Positions 24,040-32,377 of a DNA stretch of 41,331 nt are shown here, one piece after another. The stretch's first letter is position 1. Each line of letters opens with the position of its first letter. The stretch lies in assembly GCA_024680815.1 (NCBI GenBank), contig JAILBQ010000066.1, forward strand, positions 1 to 41,331, read 5' to 3'. Position numbers and translations under genes: made by a program. A model generated the notes under the pieces. The model ran no database searches, had not been told where the DNA came from, and saw only the letters and a program-made list of their open reading frames with translations. Origin of the DNA: Lachnospiraceae bacterium. GTDB lineage: Bacteria; Bacillota; Clostridia; Lachnospirales; Lachnospiraceae.

Positions 24040-25455
24040 ATGGCAGATGAAGTTGTAAAAAAGCCGGTAGGCATTACCGAGACGATTTTACGTGACGCTC
24101 ACCAGTCACTGATTGCCACCAGAATGCCCACCGAGGTCATGCTTCCGATCCTGGAGACCATGGACAAGGTGGGCTACCACTCCATCGAATGCTGGGGTGG
24201 CGCCACTTTTGACGCTTCCTTAAGATTCCTTAAAGAGGATCCCTGGGAGAGACTCAGAAAAATCCGTAAGGGCTGTCCGAATACGAAGCTTCAGATGCTT
24301 TTCAGGGGACAGAACATCCTGGGCTATAACCACTATTCCGACGATGTGGTTGAATACTTCGTTCAGAAATCCATCGCCAACGGAATCGACATCATCCGGA
24401 TTTTTGACTGCCTGAACGATATGCGTAATCTTGAAACCGCGGTGAAGGCCACCAACAAGGAAAAGGGTCATGCACAGATCGCCCTGTCCTATACTCTGGG
24501 AGACGCCTACACCCTGGATTACTGGAAGAATATTTCAAAGGATATCGAAAATATCGGGGCGGATTCCATCTGCATAAAGGATATGGCTGGCCTTCTTCTG
24601 CCGTATCAGGCTGCGGAGCTTATAAAGGCAATGAAGTCGGTAACGAAGCTTCCGATCCAGCTTCATACCCACTATACCTCCGGTGTGGCATCCATGACGT
24701 ATCTTAAGGCCATAGAAGCCGGTGTCGATGTCATCGACTGCGCTTCCTCCCCTCTTTCCATGGGAACAAGCCAGCCTGCCACCGAGGTTATGGTCAAGGC
24801 TCTGGAGGGAACACCCTATGACACAGGTCTTAATCTGGAGCTGCTTATAAAGGTCGCAAATCATTTTGCCCCTTACCGCGAGGAGTGCCTGAAGAACGGA
24901 CTTTTAAGCCCGAAGGCCATGGGCGTGAACATCAATACCCTTCGCTATCAGGTGCCGGGCGGAATGCTTTCAAACATGATAAAGCAGCTTGACGAGCAGG
25001 GCATGAGCGATAAGCTGACAGAGGTGTTGGAAGAAGTGCCGAGAGTACGCGCGGACTTCGGCGAGCCGCCTCTTGTGACGCCTTCATCCCAGATCGTCGG
25101 CACCCAGGCGGTTTTCAACGTTCTTATGGGAGAGCGCTACAAGATGTCCACGGATCAGACGAAGGATATGCTTCGCGGAAAATACGGAAAGACTGTAAAG
25201 CCTTTCAACCCCGAGGTCGTGAAGAAGGTTATTCCTGGCGAAGAGCCGATAACCTGCCGTCCGGCGGACTTAATCAAGCCTCAGCTTGAGGAATACGAGA
25301 AGAAGATTGAGGAATATAAGCAGCAGCCTGAGGATGTTTTAAGCTACGCCCTCTTCCCGCAGGTCGCCACCGATTTCTTCAAATACAGGAAGGCACAGCA
25401 GGAAAATGTCGACCTTAAGAAAGCGGACGGCGAAAACGGCGCCTATCCCGTATGA
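24040..25455 (+). CDS. Oxaloacetate/pyruvate carboxyltransferase alpha subunit (5S/OadA-like, no biotin domain)
   Basis: A 471-residue protein with the conserved start ITETILRDAHQSLIATR, the metal/lysine motif ICIKDMAG (K180) and QLHTHYTSG. It transfers CO2 between oxaloacetate/pyruvate and biotin. There is no C-terminal biotinyl domain, so it relies on the separate carrier K93. ATG 24040 follows AAAAGGAG; the in-frame ATG at 24019 has no ribosome site. With the 12S-type protein at 19913, the cluster has both halves of a transcarboxylase plus a Na+ pump. The thioesterase start overlaps its stop. Confidence 0.94.
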   Translation: MADEVVKKPVGITETILRDAHQSLIATRMPTEVMLPILETMDKVGYHSIECWGGATFDASLRFLKEDPWERLRKIRKGCPNTKLQMLFRGQNILGYNHYSDDVVEYFVQKSIANGIDIIRIFDCLNDMRNLETAVKATNKEKGHAQIALSYTLGDAYTLDYWKNISKDIENIGADSICIKDMAGLLLPYQAAELIKAMKSVTKLPIQLHTHYTSGVASMTYLKAIEAGVDVIDCASSPLSMGTSQPATEVMVKALEGTPYDTGLNLELLIKVANHFAPYREECLKNGLLSPKAMGVNINTLRYQVPGGMLSNMIKQLDEQGMSDKLTEVLEEVPRVRADFGEPPLVTPSSQIVGTQAVFNVLMGERYKMSTDQTKDMLRGKYGKTVKPFNPEVVKKVIPGEEPITCRPADLIKPQLEEYEKKIEEYKQQPEDVLSYALFPQVATDFFKYRKAQQENVDLKKADGENGAYPV

Positions 25456-25871
25456 GCGCGGAATTTGAACCGTATGTGAGGCCGGTTTATTATTACGAAA
25501 CCGACTGCATGAAAATTGTGCATCACTCAAATTATCTCCGGTATTTTGAAGAGGCCAGGCTTCACTATATTACACAACTGGGAATGCCCTATGCGACGAT
25601 GGAAGAGGAGGGAATAATAATTCCTGTTATCTCCGCATCTTTGGACTATAGAAACTCCCTCGTTTTCGGGGACACCTTCAGAGTATATGTGACGCTCACG
25701 GAATATAACGGGATAAAATTCAGCTGCTCCTACCGGATACTCAAAGAGGGAGATGAGGTGGTCGCGGCTACCGGAAACACTTCCCACTGTTTCCTAAACC
25801 GGGAGATGAAGCTGTTTCGCTTCGCCAGGGAATTTCCGGAATACGACAGAAAATTTCGGGAAGCTCTTTAA
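25452..25871 (+). CDS. Hotdog-fold acyl-CoA thioesterase (YbgC/FadM type)
   Basis: A 139-residue 4-hydroxybenzoyl-CoA thioesterase family protein. The signature YYYETDCMKIVHHSNYLRYF carries the catalytic-type D18 and H25. It hydrolyses acyl-CoA; substrate unknown. Its ATGA overlap with the 5S-type carboxyltransferase stop means coupled translation and suggests it serves the same acyl-CoA pathway. Confidence 0.9.
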   Translation: MSAEFEPYVRPVYYYETDCMKIVHHSNYLRYFEEARLHYITQLGMPYATMEEEGIIIPVISASLDYRNSLVFGDTFRVYVTLTEYNGIKFSCSYRILKEGDEVVAATGNTSHCFLNREMKLFRFAREFPEYDRKFREAL

Positions 25872-25921
25872 AGATAACGGGTGATATAAAAGTTGATTTT
25901 TCAAGGGCTCAATCATAAGAA

Positions 25922-25963
25922 CACATGATATTGTAGCAGCTGCGATTTATACAACATCATGTG
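25922..25963. repeat. Inverted repeat just upstream of the TetR-gene promoter
   Basis: CACATGAT (25922-25929) pairs with ATCATGTG (25956-25963), and an inner TTGTA (25931-25935) with TACAA (25950-25954), separated by one A/C mismatch. The loop begins with the palindrome GCAGCTGC. It ends 3 bases before the -35 box. It could be an operator or a hairpin ending the thioesterase transcript; no T-run follows. Confidence 0.7.
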
Positions 25964-25966
25964 CTA

Positions 25967-25996
25967 TTGACAGTTTCTTCGGGAGGGCTTTATAAT
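25967..25996 (+). promoter_or_regulatory. Sigma-A promoter of the TetR-RpiR-cmk-ispH operon
   Basis: Both boxes are perfect: TTGACA (25967-25972) and TATAAT (25991-25996), with an 18-base spacer. Confidence 0.85.
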
Positions 25997-26014
25997 TACA
26001 TTTGTTACGGAATG

Positions 26015-26040
26015 AGCGGCGGAGCTTTATCGCCGCTTTT
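26015..26040 (+). promoter_or_regulatory. Leader hairpin with short T-run upstream of the TetR gene
   Basis: AGCGGCG (26015-26021) pairs with CGCCGCT (26031-26037), followed by TTTT. Lying between promoter and start codon, it could be a weak attenuator; the T-run is short. Confidence 0.4.
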
Positions 26041-26079
26041 CCTGACGAATGCGCTTTTACGCGTTTTAGGGGACTTGAG

Positions 26080-26634
26080 ATGCCGAGAAAAGAAACAATC
26101 ACCAGAGAAAAACTGTTGTCCAGCGCCTTTGAGCTGGTCAGGGAAAAAGGGGCCGGAGAGCTTTCCGCCCGTCATCTGGCAACGCAGGCCGGATGCTCTA
26201 CCCAGCCCATCTTCAGAATTTACAGAAATATGGACGAGTTGGAAAAGGATCTTTTCGATCGGCTCGTGTCATTTTTTAATGAGTTTTATAAAAATTATGA
26301 CGGAAAGAGCGACGTGCCCTTCGTGAATCTCGGGATGTCCTATATATCCTTTGCCAGACAGTACAAGAACTTCTTTATGGTTTTATTCGTCGACAATTCC
26401 GATTCCGGCAAAAGCATGTATGATCTTGTGAACGGCGGTAAAGACAATTTTGTCATTAACGAAATACGCAAGATCGAAGGGGTGACGCCGGACGCCGCCG
26501 GTGAGATTTTTTCCAAGATGTGGATATTCATCCACGGTATAGCCTGCATGGTTATCCGGAACGATTTTGATCTCTCCGACGAGGAAACCGCCGAAATGCT
26601 CTCCGATATGTTCAGGAGAATTCATGACTCATAG
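26080..26634 (+). CDS. TetR/AcrR-family transcriptional regulator
   Basis: A 184-residue protein. The N-terminal helix-turn-helix is seen as SARHLATQAGCSTQPIFRIY (about residues 27-46); the C-terminal ligand domain is helical. ATG 26080 after AGGGGA is preferred over an in-frame TTG at 26002, which lies almost on the promoter. The next gene overlaps its end by 11 bases. The inverted repeat at 25922-25963 is a candidate operator. Ligand unknown. Confidence 0.9.
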   Translation: MPRKETITREKLLSSAFELVREKGAGELSARHLATQAGCSTQPIFRIYRNMDELEKDLFDRLVSFFNEFYKNYDGKSDVPFVNLGMSYISFARQYKNFFMVLFVDNSDSGKSMYDLVNGGKDNFVINEIRKIEGVTPDAAGEIFSKMWIFIHGIACMVIRNDFDLSDEETAEMLSDMFRRIHDS

Positions 26635-27589
26635 TGATACACTCTCCCGGATGAACGAACTGTTCTCCGAGATGAGCAGGGGCCAGAAGGCTCTGGCCCG
26701 TTTCATTTCCGATCATACTGACGAAGCCGCCTTCATGACGGCAGCACGTCTCGGCGAAGCCGCCGGAGTCAGTGAATCCACAGTTGTACGATTTGCATAT
26801 TTTCTCGGATATTCGGGTTATCCGGAGTTTCAGGCCTCCTTAAGCGAAATGGTTCGCTCGAAGCTTGGCATGATTTCAAAAATGGGAGCAAAGTATGCCC
26901 ATGCCAGCCAGTCGGAAATAATAAATTCCGTACTTTCCGCCGATATTGAAAAAATCGAGGACACCATGGACAAGCTGGATGTGGCGGCCTTTGAAATGGC
27001 GGTGGACACCATCATTTCGGCAAAAAACATCTACTGTATCGGTATACGTTCCTGTCAGAGTCTGGCTTCCCTTTTAAGCTTTTATCTGCAGATGATGTTC
27101 GGCAATGTCCGTCAGGTTTCCACCAGTTCTCTGACGGAGATATTCGAGCAGCTGATACGCATCGACGAAAACGATGTTGTCATCGGCATAAGCTTCCCGA
27201 GATATTCGATGCGTACGCTGAAGGCCATGGAATTTGCCAACAACCGTTCCGCCAAGGTTATAACCATAACCGACAGCGTTCACTCCCCGATGAATCTTTA
27301 TTCCTCATGTAATCTTTTGGCCAGGTCGGACAATATCTCAATAGTGGATTCCCTTGTGGGGCCCTTAAGCCTTATAAACGCTCTGATAGTTGCCCTTGTG
27401 ATGAAGCGCACGGACGAGGTCGTGGATAATCTTCAGACGCTGGAGAAGCTCTGGGAAGACTACCAGGTCTATAATTCCGATGAAATAAATTTCATCAACG
27501 AAGACGAGATACGGGAATTTCCAAAGGTGATTTACGGCGGAAAGGACGAAAAGACCGGAAACACGCCGGAAACGGAGAAGGAATATTGA
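26624..27589 (+). CDS. MurR/RpiR-family transcriptional regulator
   Basis: A 321-residue protein with an N-terminal HTH_6 domain (about 1-80; GEAAGVSESTVVRFAYFLGY) and a SIS phosphosugar-binding domain (about 125-260; IYCIGIRSCQSLASLLS, DVVIGISFPRYS). RpiR regulators respond to phosphosugars. The start at 26624 follows AGGAG and lies within the TetR gene end. Two different one-component regulators in translational overlap is uncommon. The C-terminal 60 residues are charged and unassigned. Confidence 0.92.
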   Translation: MTHSDTLSRMNELFSEMSRGQKALARFISDHTDEAAFMTAARLGEAAGVSESTVVRFAYFLGYSGYPEFQASLSEMVRSKLGMISKMGAKYAHASQSEIINSVLSADIEKIEDTMDKLDVAAFEMAVDTIISAKNIYCIGIRSCQSLASLLSFYLQMMFGNVRQVSTSSLTEIFEQLIRIDENDVVIGISFPRYSMRTLKAMEFANNRSAKVITITDSVHSPMNLYSSCNLLARSDNISIVDSLVGPLSLINALIVALVMKRTDEVVDNLQTLEKLWEDYQVYNSDEINFINEDEIREFPKVIYGGKDEKTGNTPETEKEY

Positions 27590-28857
27590 GTGGGGAAGAG
27601 AAGGCCGGCGTTGCCGTTATAGGGGGCGGTGCTTCGGGGATGCTGTGTGCCGCGCTTGTTTCGGGCAGCGGAATAAAGGTCACGCTTTTCGAGAAAAACG
27701 AAAAACTCGGTAAAAAGCTCTTTATTACAGGGAAGGGACGCTGCAACCTGACAAACACGGCCGATTTAAACGGATTTCAGGATAATATGGTTACAAACCC
27801 GAAATTCCTGTATTCGGCCCTTGTGAGCTTCGGGAGCGCAGAAACAATCCGCTATTTTGAAGAGGAGCTTAAGCTTCGTACTAAAACGGAACGCGGAGGC
27901 CGGGTGTTTCCGGAAAGCGATCACGCCTGCGATGTTACGGATGCCCTTAGGAGGGGGATGAAGCGGGGAGGAACGGAAATCTGCTTTAACAGTCAGGTTA
28001 AGAGCCTCCTGCTGGAAGGAGACCGTGTTAAGGGGATAAAGCTTTCCGGCGGGAAAAAGTTTTTTGCTGACGCGGTGGTCATTTCCACGGGAGGTCTTTC
28101 CTATCCCTCCACGGGCTCTACCGGCGACGGCTACCGCTTCGCCAGGGAAGCGGGACTTAACGTCACGGAGTGCGTTCCCTCGCTTGTGCCCTTTCTGGTA
28201 TCGGGAGAAAATCCCAGACGCCTTCAGGGGCTAAGCCTTAAAAACATCGGTATAAAAATATATGACGGAGATAAAAAGCTTTACGAGGATTTCGGGGAGC
28301 TGCTGTTTACCCATTTCGGTGTGAGCGGGCCCGTGATTTTAAGCGCATCGGCTAAAATTCCGCAGAAAGCTTTTGAAAAGCCCCTGTCGCTTTATATTGA
28401 TTTAAAACCGGCTCTGGACAGAAAAACACTGGAGGAACGCCTGAAACGTGATTTTTCGGAAAGCGCCGGAAAGCATTTCAGGAACGCGCTTTCAGGGCTG
28501 CTTCCGCGAACCTTTATTCCGGTAATGGTAGATGAGTCCGCCATAGACGCTGATAAGCCCTGCGGAAACATCACAAAGCAGGAGAGGGAACATCTTGCTT
28601 CGCTTTTCAAGCGATTTCCATTTACCATAACCGGAAAAAGAGGCTTCGACGAGGCGGTCATCACAAAAGGCGGGGTGGATGTAAGGGAATTAAATCCTAA
28701 AACCATGGAGGCCAAAAAGGTGAGGGGCCTTTATTTCATCGGGGAGGTAATTGACGTGGACGCGCTGACCGGAGGCTTTAATCTCCAGATTGCCTGGAGC
28801 AGCGCTCACGCGGCGGCGGACGCGATTATCCGGACTTTAAAGAAAACGGAGGAATAA
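27586..28857 (+). CDS. HI0933-family NAD(P)/FAD-dependent oxidoreductase
   Basis: A 423-residue flavoprotein (BaiN/YhiN-like). FAD-binding GGGASGMLCA is at the N-terminus; ITGKGRCNLTN, STGGLSYPSTGSTGDGY and the C-terminal DALTGGFNLQIAWSSAHAAA are family hallmarks. The substrate is not known for most members. The start is TTG 27586, sharing TTGA with the RpiR stop and preceded by GGAGAAGG; no ATG or GTG in frame fits. It is followed by cmk, ispH and rpsA, a conserved clostridial order. Confidence 0.92.
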   Translation: MSGEEKAGVAVIGGGASGMLCAALVSGSGIKVTLFEKNEKLGKKLFITGKGRCNLTNTADLNGFQDNMVTNPKFLYSALVSFGSAETIRYFEEELKLRTKTERGGRVFPESDHACDVTDALRRGMKRGGTEICFNSQVKSLLLEGDRVKGIKLSGGKKFFADAVVISTGGLSYPSTGSTGDGYRFAREAGLNVTECVPSLVPFLVSGENPRRLQGLSLKNIGIKIYDGDKKLYEDFGELLFTHFGVSGPVILSASAKIPQKAFEKPLSLYIDLKPALDRKTLEERLKRDFSESAGKHFRNALSGLLPRTFIPVMVDESAIDADKPCGNITKQEREHLASLFKRFPFTITGKRGFDEAVITKGGVDVRELNPKTMEAKKVRGLYFIGEVIDVDALTGGFNLQIAWSSAHAAADAIIRTLKKTEE

Positions 28858-28859
28858 CT

Positions 28860-29516
28860 ATGTCTTATAATGTGGCGATTGACGGGCCGGCCGGAGCCGG
28901 GAAAAGCACAATAGCGAAGAGAATTGCAAAGGAAAAGGGCTTTATATACGTGGACACCGGTGCGATGTACCGGGCCATGGCTCTTCATATGCTCAGGGAG
29001 AATGTTTCCCCGGAGGACACGGCAGCTGTCGCGGAGGAATGCGAGGGCGTTGATATCACAATCCGTTATGAGGGCGGAGAGCAGCATGTATTTTTAAACG
29101 GAGAGGATGTAAACGGCCTTATCCGGACGGAGGAGGTAAGCCAGACCGCGTCGAAAACCTCCGTGGTACGCAGGGTGAGGGAAAGACTGGTTTCCCTTCA
29201 GCAGGAAATGGCCAGGTCGCAGGATGTGGTCATGGACGGAAGGGATATCGGGACAAAGGTGCTGCCGGACGCCGATCTGAAGATTTTTTTAACGGCCTCC
29301 GTCTCCGTCAGGGCCGGGAGACGTTTTGATGAGCTGAAGGCAAAGGGAATGTCCGTGTCGCTTTCTGAAATCGAGGATGAAATAAGGGAGAGGGATGAGC
29401 GTGACATGACCAGAGAGGAATCACCCCTGGTACAGGCCCCGGACGCGGTTCTGGTGGACACATCGGATCTTAACATTGACGAGGTTGTGGAAAAAATCCT
29501 CGCAATGATTAAATGA
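28860..29516 (+). CDS. cmk: Cytidylate kinase
   Basis: A 218-residue (d)CMP kinase making CDP for nucleotide synthesis. The P-loop GPAGAGKST, the CMP-binding VDTGAMYRA and MDGRDIGT are present, and the LID region has RERDERDMTRE. It starts 2 bases after the flavoprotein stop and overlaps ispH by 4 bases. Confidence 0.97.
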   Translation: MSYNVAIDGPAGAGKSTIAKRIAKEKGFIYVDTGAMYRAMALHMLRENVSPEDTAAVAEECEGVDITIRYEGGEQHVFLNGEDVNGLIRTEEVSQTASKTSVVRRVRERLVSLQQEMARSQDVVMDGRDIGTKVLPDADLKIFLTASVSVRAGRRFDELKAKGMSVSLSEIEDEIRERDERDMTREESPLVQAPDAVLVDTSDLNIDEVVEKILAMIK

Positions 29517-30367
29517 AGGTTAAACTGGCCCGCTCCGCCGGCTTCTGCTTCGGGGTAAAAAGAGCGGTGGATATGGTGTACGCCGAAACCGAAGGAGATG
29601 ATAAGGTTTATACCTACGGCGAAATAATCCATAACGAGCTTGTGGTACGGGATCTTGAAAACAGGGGGGTGCGTATTCTTCACAGCCCGGAGGAGCTTGC
29701 CGCCCTTAAGGAAGGAACGGTTGTGCTCCGCTCCCACGGCGTTCCCAGGGATATCTATAAGCTGCTTGAAGAACGCCCGGGAATTAAGCTTGTGGACGCA
29801 ACCTGCCCCTTTGTGCTGCGTATTCACGAAATCGTTGAAAAAGAGAGCCTTGAAGGGAAGGAAATAATAGTAATAGGAGATGCCTCCCATCCCGAGGTTC
29901 AGGGGATTGTGAGCTTTTCTTCGGGGAAAGTATCGGTTATCGCCTCAAAGGACGAAGCGGAAGCCTTTGAAACCGAGCCGGAAGCCGATATTTGCGTTGT
30001 TTCACAAACCACCTTCAATTTGAATAAATTTAAAGAATTAGTTGAAATCTTAAGTGAAAAAGGTTATAGTATTCATGTTGCCAACACGATATGCAGCGCA
30101 ACAATGGAACGACAGAAGGAGGCAAGGCTCATTGCTTCCGAAGTTGATGCCATGATTGTCATAGGCTCCGCGGAAAGCTCCAACACGCGGAAGCTTTTTG
30201 ATATCTGTGCGCAGATCTGCGACAACACACAGCTAATACAGACACTTGAAGACTTGAATTTAGAAACAACTAAATCATTCACTTGTGTAGGTATCACAGC
30301 AGGGGCGTCCACCCCGAACAATATCATTGAGGAGGTTCAAAGACATGTCCGAGGAACAGACATTTGA
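29513..30367 (+). CDS. ispH: 4-hydroxy-3-methylbut-2-enyl diphosphate reductase
   Basis: A 284-residue [4Fe-4S] enzyme, last step of the MEP isoprenoid pathway. The cluster ligands C12 (GFCFGVKRAV), C98 (DATCPFV) and C194 (NTICSAT) are all present, as are HNE and SHG motifs. In some clostridia IspH is fused to ribosomal protein S1; here the genes are separate but overlap by 23 bases. Two stretches (about 30009-30070 and 30230-30290) are markedly AT-rich with different codon choice; the first carries a promoter-like sequence. Confidence 0.96.
   Translation: MKVKLARSAGFCFGVKRAVDMVYAETEGDDKVYTYGEIIHNELVVRDLENRGVRILHSPEELAALKEGTVVLRSHGVPRDIYKLLEERPGIKLVDATCPFVLRIHEIVEKESLEGKEIIVIGDASHPEVQGIVSFSSGKVSVIASKDEAEAFETEPEADICVVSQTTFNLNKFKELVEILSEKGYSIHVANTICSATMERQKEARLIASEVDAMIVIGSAESSNTRKLFDICAQICDNTQLIQTLEDLNLETTKSFTCVGITAGASTPNNIIEEVQRHVRGTDI
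30042..30070 (+). promoter_or_regulatory. Candidate internal promoter for rpsA within ispH
   Basis: TTGAAA (30042-30047), a 17-base spacer and TATAGT (30065-30070) in an AT-rich patch of the ispH coding sequence. It would give rpsA a separate transcript with a leader of about 270 bases. Confidence 0.5.
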
Positions 30368-31586
30368 ACAGTTACTAAACGAAAATGAGCCGCTAAAAAA
30401 AATACACACAGGCGAAATCGTGGAAGGAAAGGTTGTTTCTGTCAAGCCCGATGAGATCGTACTGAACATCGGCTACAAGTCTGACGGCATCATCACCCGT
30501 GACGAGTATTCCAACGATTCTTCTCTGGATCTGACTACCGTGGTTCATGAAGGTGACACCATGGAGGCCAAGGTCTTAAACAACAAGGACAGCGACGGAC
30601 AGGTAGTTCTGACCTACAAGCGCCTTGCGGCTGACAGAGGAAACAAGCGTCTTGAGGAGGCGTACAACAACAGGGAGGTTCTGAAGGCCAGAGTGGCCAG
30701 AGTTCTTGACGGCGGACTCTCCGTTGTATACGAGGAGGCCAGGGTATTCATTCCGGCAAGTCTCGTATCAGACTCCTACGAGAAGGATCTGACCAAATAT
30801 CAGGATCAGGAAATCGAGTTTGTCATCACCGAGTTCAATCCCCGCAGACGCAGGGTGATCGGCGACCGGAAATGCCTCCTTGTGGAGCGCAGGGCGGCAA
30901 GACAGAAGGAAGTTCTGGAAACCCTTCATGTCGGAGACATCATTGAAGGTACGGTTAAGAATGTTACCGACTTCGGCGCTTTCGTGGATCTCGGCGATAT
31001 CGACGGCCTGCTTCATATTTCCGAAATGTCCTGGGGGCATGTGGATAATCCGAAGAAGGTCTTAAAGGTCGGAGATTCCCTCCGGGTATTTATCAAGGAT
31101 ATCAAGGATACCAAGATTGCCCTGAGTCTTAAATTCCCTGACCAGAATCCCTGGCTGGATGCCGCCGAAAAATATGCGGTGGGCAATGTTGTCAAGGGCC
31201 GCGTGGCAAGGATGACGGATTTCGGAGCGTTTATAGAGCTGGAGCCCGGAATTGATGCCCTGCTCCATGTTTCGCAGATCGCGAAGGAGCATATTGACAA
31301 GCCTTCGGATATCTTAAAGCAGGATCAGGAAATCGAGGCCAAGGTTGTGGACTTTAACGAGGCCGACAGGAAGATTTCCTTAAGCATCAAGGCCTTAAGA
31401 TCAGGCTCCGGTGAGGAAGGTGCGGAAGAGAATGCCGATGCCGGAAAGGAAGCTCCTGCGCCGGAAGAGGCTGAAAAGGCTGCCGAAGAAGCACCCGCAG
31501 CGGAAGAAGCTGCTCCCGAAGCCGCTCCTGCAGCAGAGGAAGAGAAGGCGGAGGAAGCCGCTGAGGAGAATAAAACGGAGGAGTAA
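30345..31586 (+). CDS. rpsA: 30S ribosomal protein S1 homologue
   Basis: A 413-residue RNA-binding protein with four S1 domains (about 25-95, 110-180, 195-265, 280-350). The latter two carry VTDFGAFVDLGDIDGLLHIS and MTDFGAFIELE-type motifs and are the best conserved. An acidic Ala/Glu tail of about 60 residues ends the protein. Four domains are usual for Gram-positive S1, against six in E. coli. ATG 30345 follows a strong GGAGG inside the ispH end. It assists mRNA recruitment or other RNA transactions. Confidence 0.94.
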   Translation: MSEEQTFEQLLNENEPLKKIHTGEIVEGKVVSVKPDEIVLNIGYKSDGIITRDEYSNDSSLDLTTVVHEGDTMEAKVLNNKDSDGQVVLTYKRLAADRGNKRLEEAYNNREVLKARVARVLDGGLSVVYEEARVFIPASLVSDSYEKDLTKYQDQEIEFVITEFNPRRRRVIGDRKCLLVERRAARQKEVLETLHVGDIIEGTVKNVTDFGAFVDLGDIDGLLHISEMSWGHVDNPKKVLKVGDSLRVFIKDIKDTKIALSLKFPDQNPWLDAAEKYAVGNVVKGRVARMTDFGAFIELEPGIDALLHVSQIAKEHIDKPSDILKQDQEIEAKVVDFNEADRKISLSIKALRSGSGEEGAEENADAGKEAPAPEEAEKAAEEAPAAEEAAPEAAPAAEEEKAEEAAEENKTEE

Positions 31587-31597
31587 ACAGAGAAGAT

Positions 31598-32377
31598 ATG
31601 GTACAGGGAGATTACGAGGAATTTAAAAAATCGGTTTTTTCGCTGACCAAAATTGATCTGAACGCCTATAAAGAAAAGCAGATGCGCCGACGGATCGACT
31701 CGCTGGTGGAAAAGCATGAAATGAAGGATTACAGATCCTACATGTCGGCGTTGCGTACGGACAGAGAGATTTTTGACGAATTCATCAATTTCATTACCAT
31801 AAACGTTTCCGAGTTTTACCGGAATCCCGAGGAATGGAAGAAGATGGATCAGGAGTATGTTCCCGAGCTTATAAAGAAATTCGGGCAGAATTTAAAGATC
31901 TGGAGCGCGGCCTGCTCAACAGGCGACGAGCCCTATTCTCTTGTGATGTGTCTTTCCAAGCACATCCCTATGAACAAGATAAAGATTAACGCGACTGATC
32001 TGGACAAGACCGTCATGGCAAAGGCCAAGGTGGGGCTTTATGCCGACAAGAGCGTTGCAGGTGTTCCCAAGGAAATGAAGGACAAGTATTTCACCAAAGT
32101 GGGACCCTCCTGGCAGATTTCCGATCAGATCAAGTCTCATGTGACCTTTAAGGAGCATAACCTCTTAAAGGATACATATGAAAAAAATTACGACCTTATA
32201 GTCTGCCGCAACGTGCTTATTTATTTCACAGAAGAGGCGAAGGCTGATGTTTTCAAGAAGTTTTCGGCTTCCCTGAAGTCCGGAGCTCTCCTGTTTATCG
32301 GAAGCACGGAGCAGATCATGAACTATAAGGACATCGGTCTTAAACGGCGCAGCTCTTTCTTCTACGAGAAGGAGTAA
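31598..32377 (+). CDS. CheR-family protein-glutamate O-methyltransferase
   Basis: A 259-residue AdoMet methyltransferase. The N-terminal CheR helical domain (YKEKQMRRRIDSLVEKH) is followed by the catalytic domain with INVSEFYRNPEEW, the AdoMet motif IWSAACSTGDEPYS and IVCRNVLIYF. It should methylate glutamates of chemoreceptors. No other chemotaxis or flagellar gene is in the window, so it is an orphan beside rpsA. Its end overlaps the opposite-strand gene by 16 bases, and its terminator lies inside that gene. Confidence 0.93.
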   Translation: MVQGDYEEFKKSVFSLTKIDLNAYKEKQMRRRIDSLVEKHEMKDYRSYMSALRTDREIFDEFINFITINVSEFYRNPEEWKKMDQEYVPELIKKFGQNLKIWSAACSTGDEPYSLVMCLSKHIPMNKIKINATDLDKTVMAKAKVGLYADKSVAGVPKEMKDKYFTKVGPSWQISDQIKSHVTFKEHNLLKDTYEKNYDLIVCRNVLIYFTEEAKADVFKKFSASLKSGALLFIGSTEQIMNYKDIGLKRRSSFFYEKE

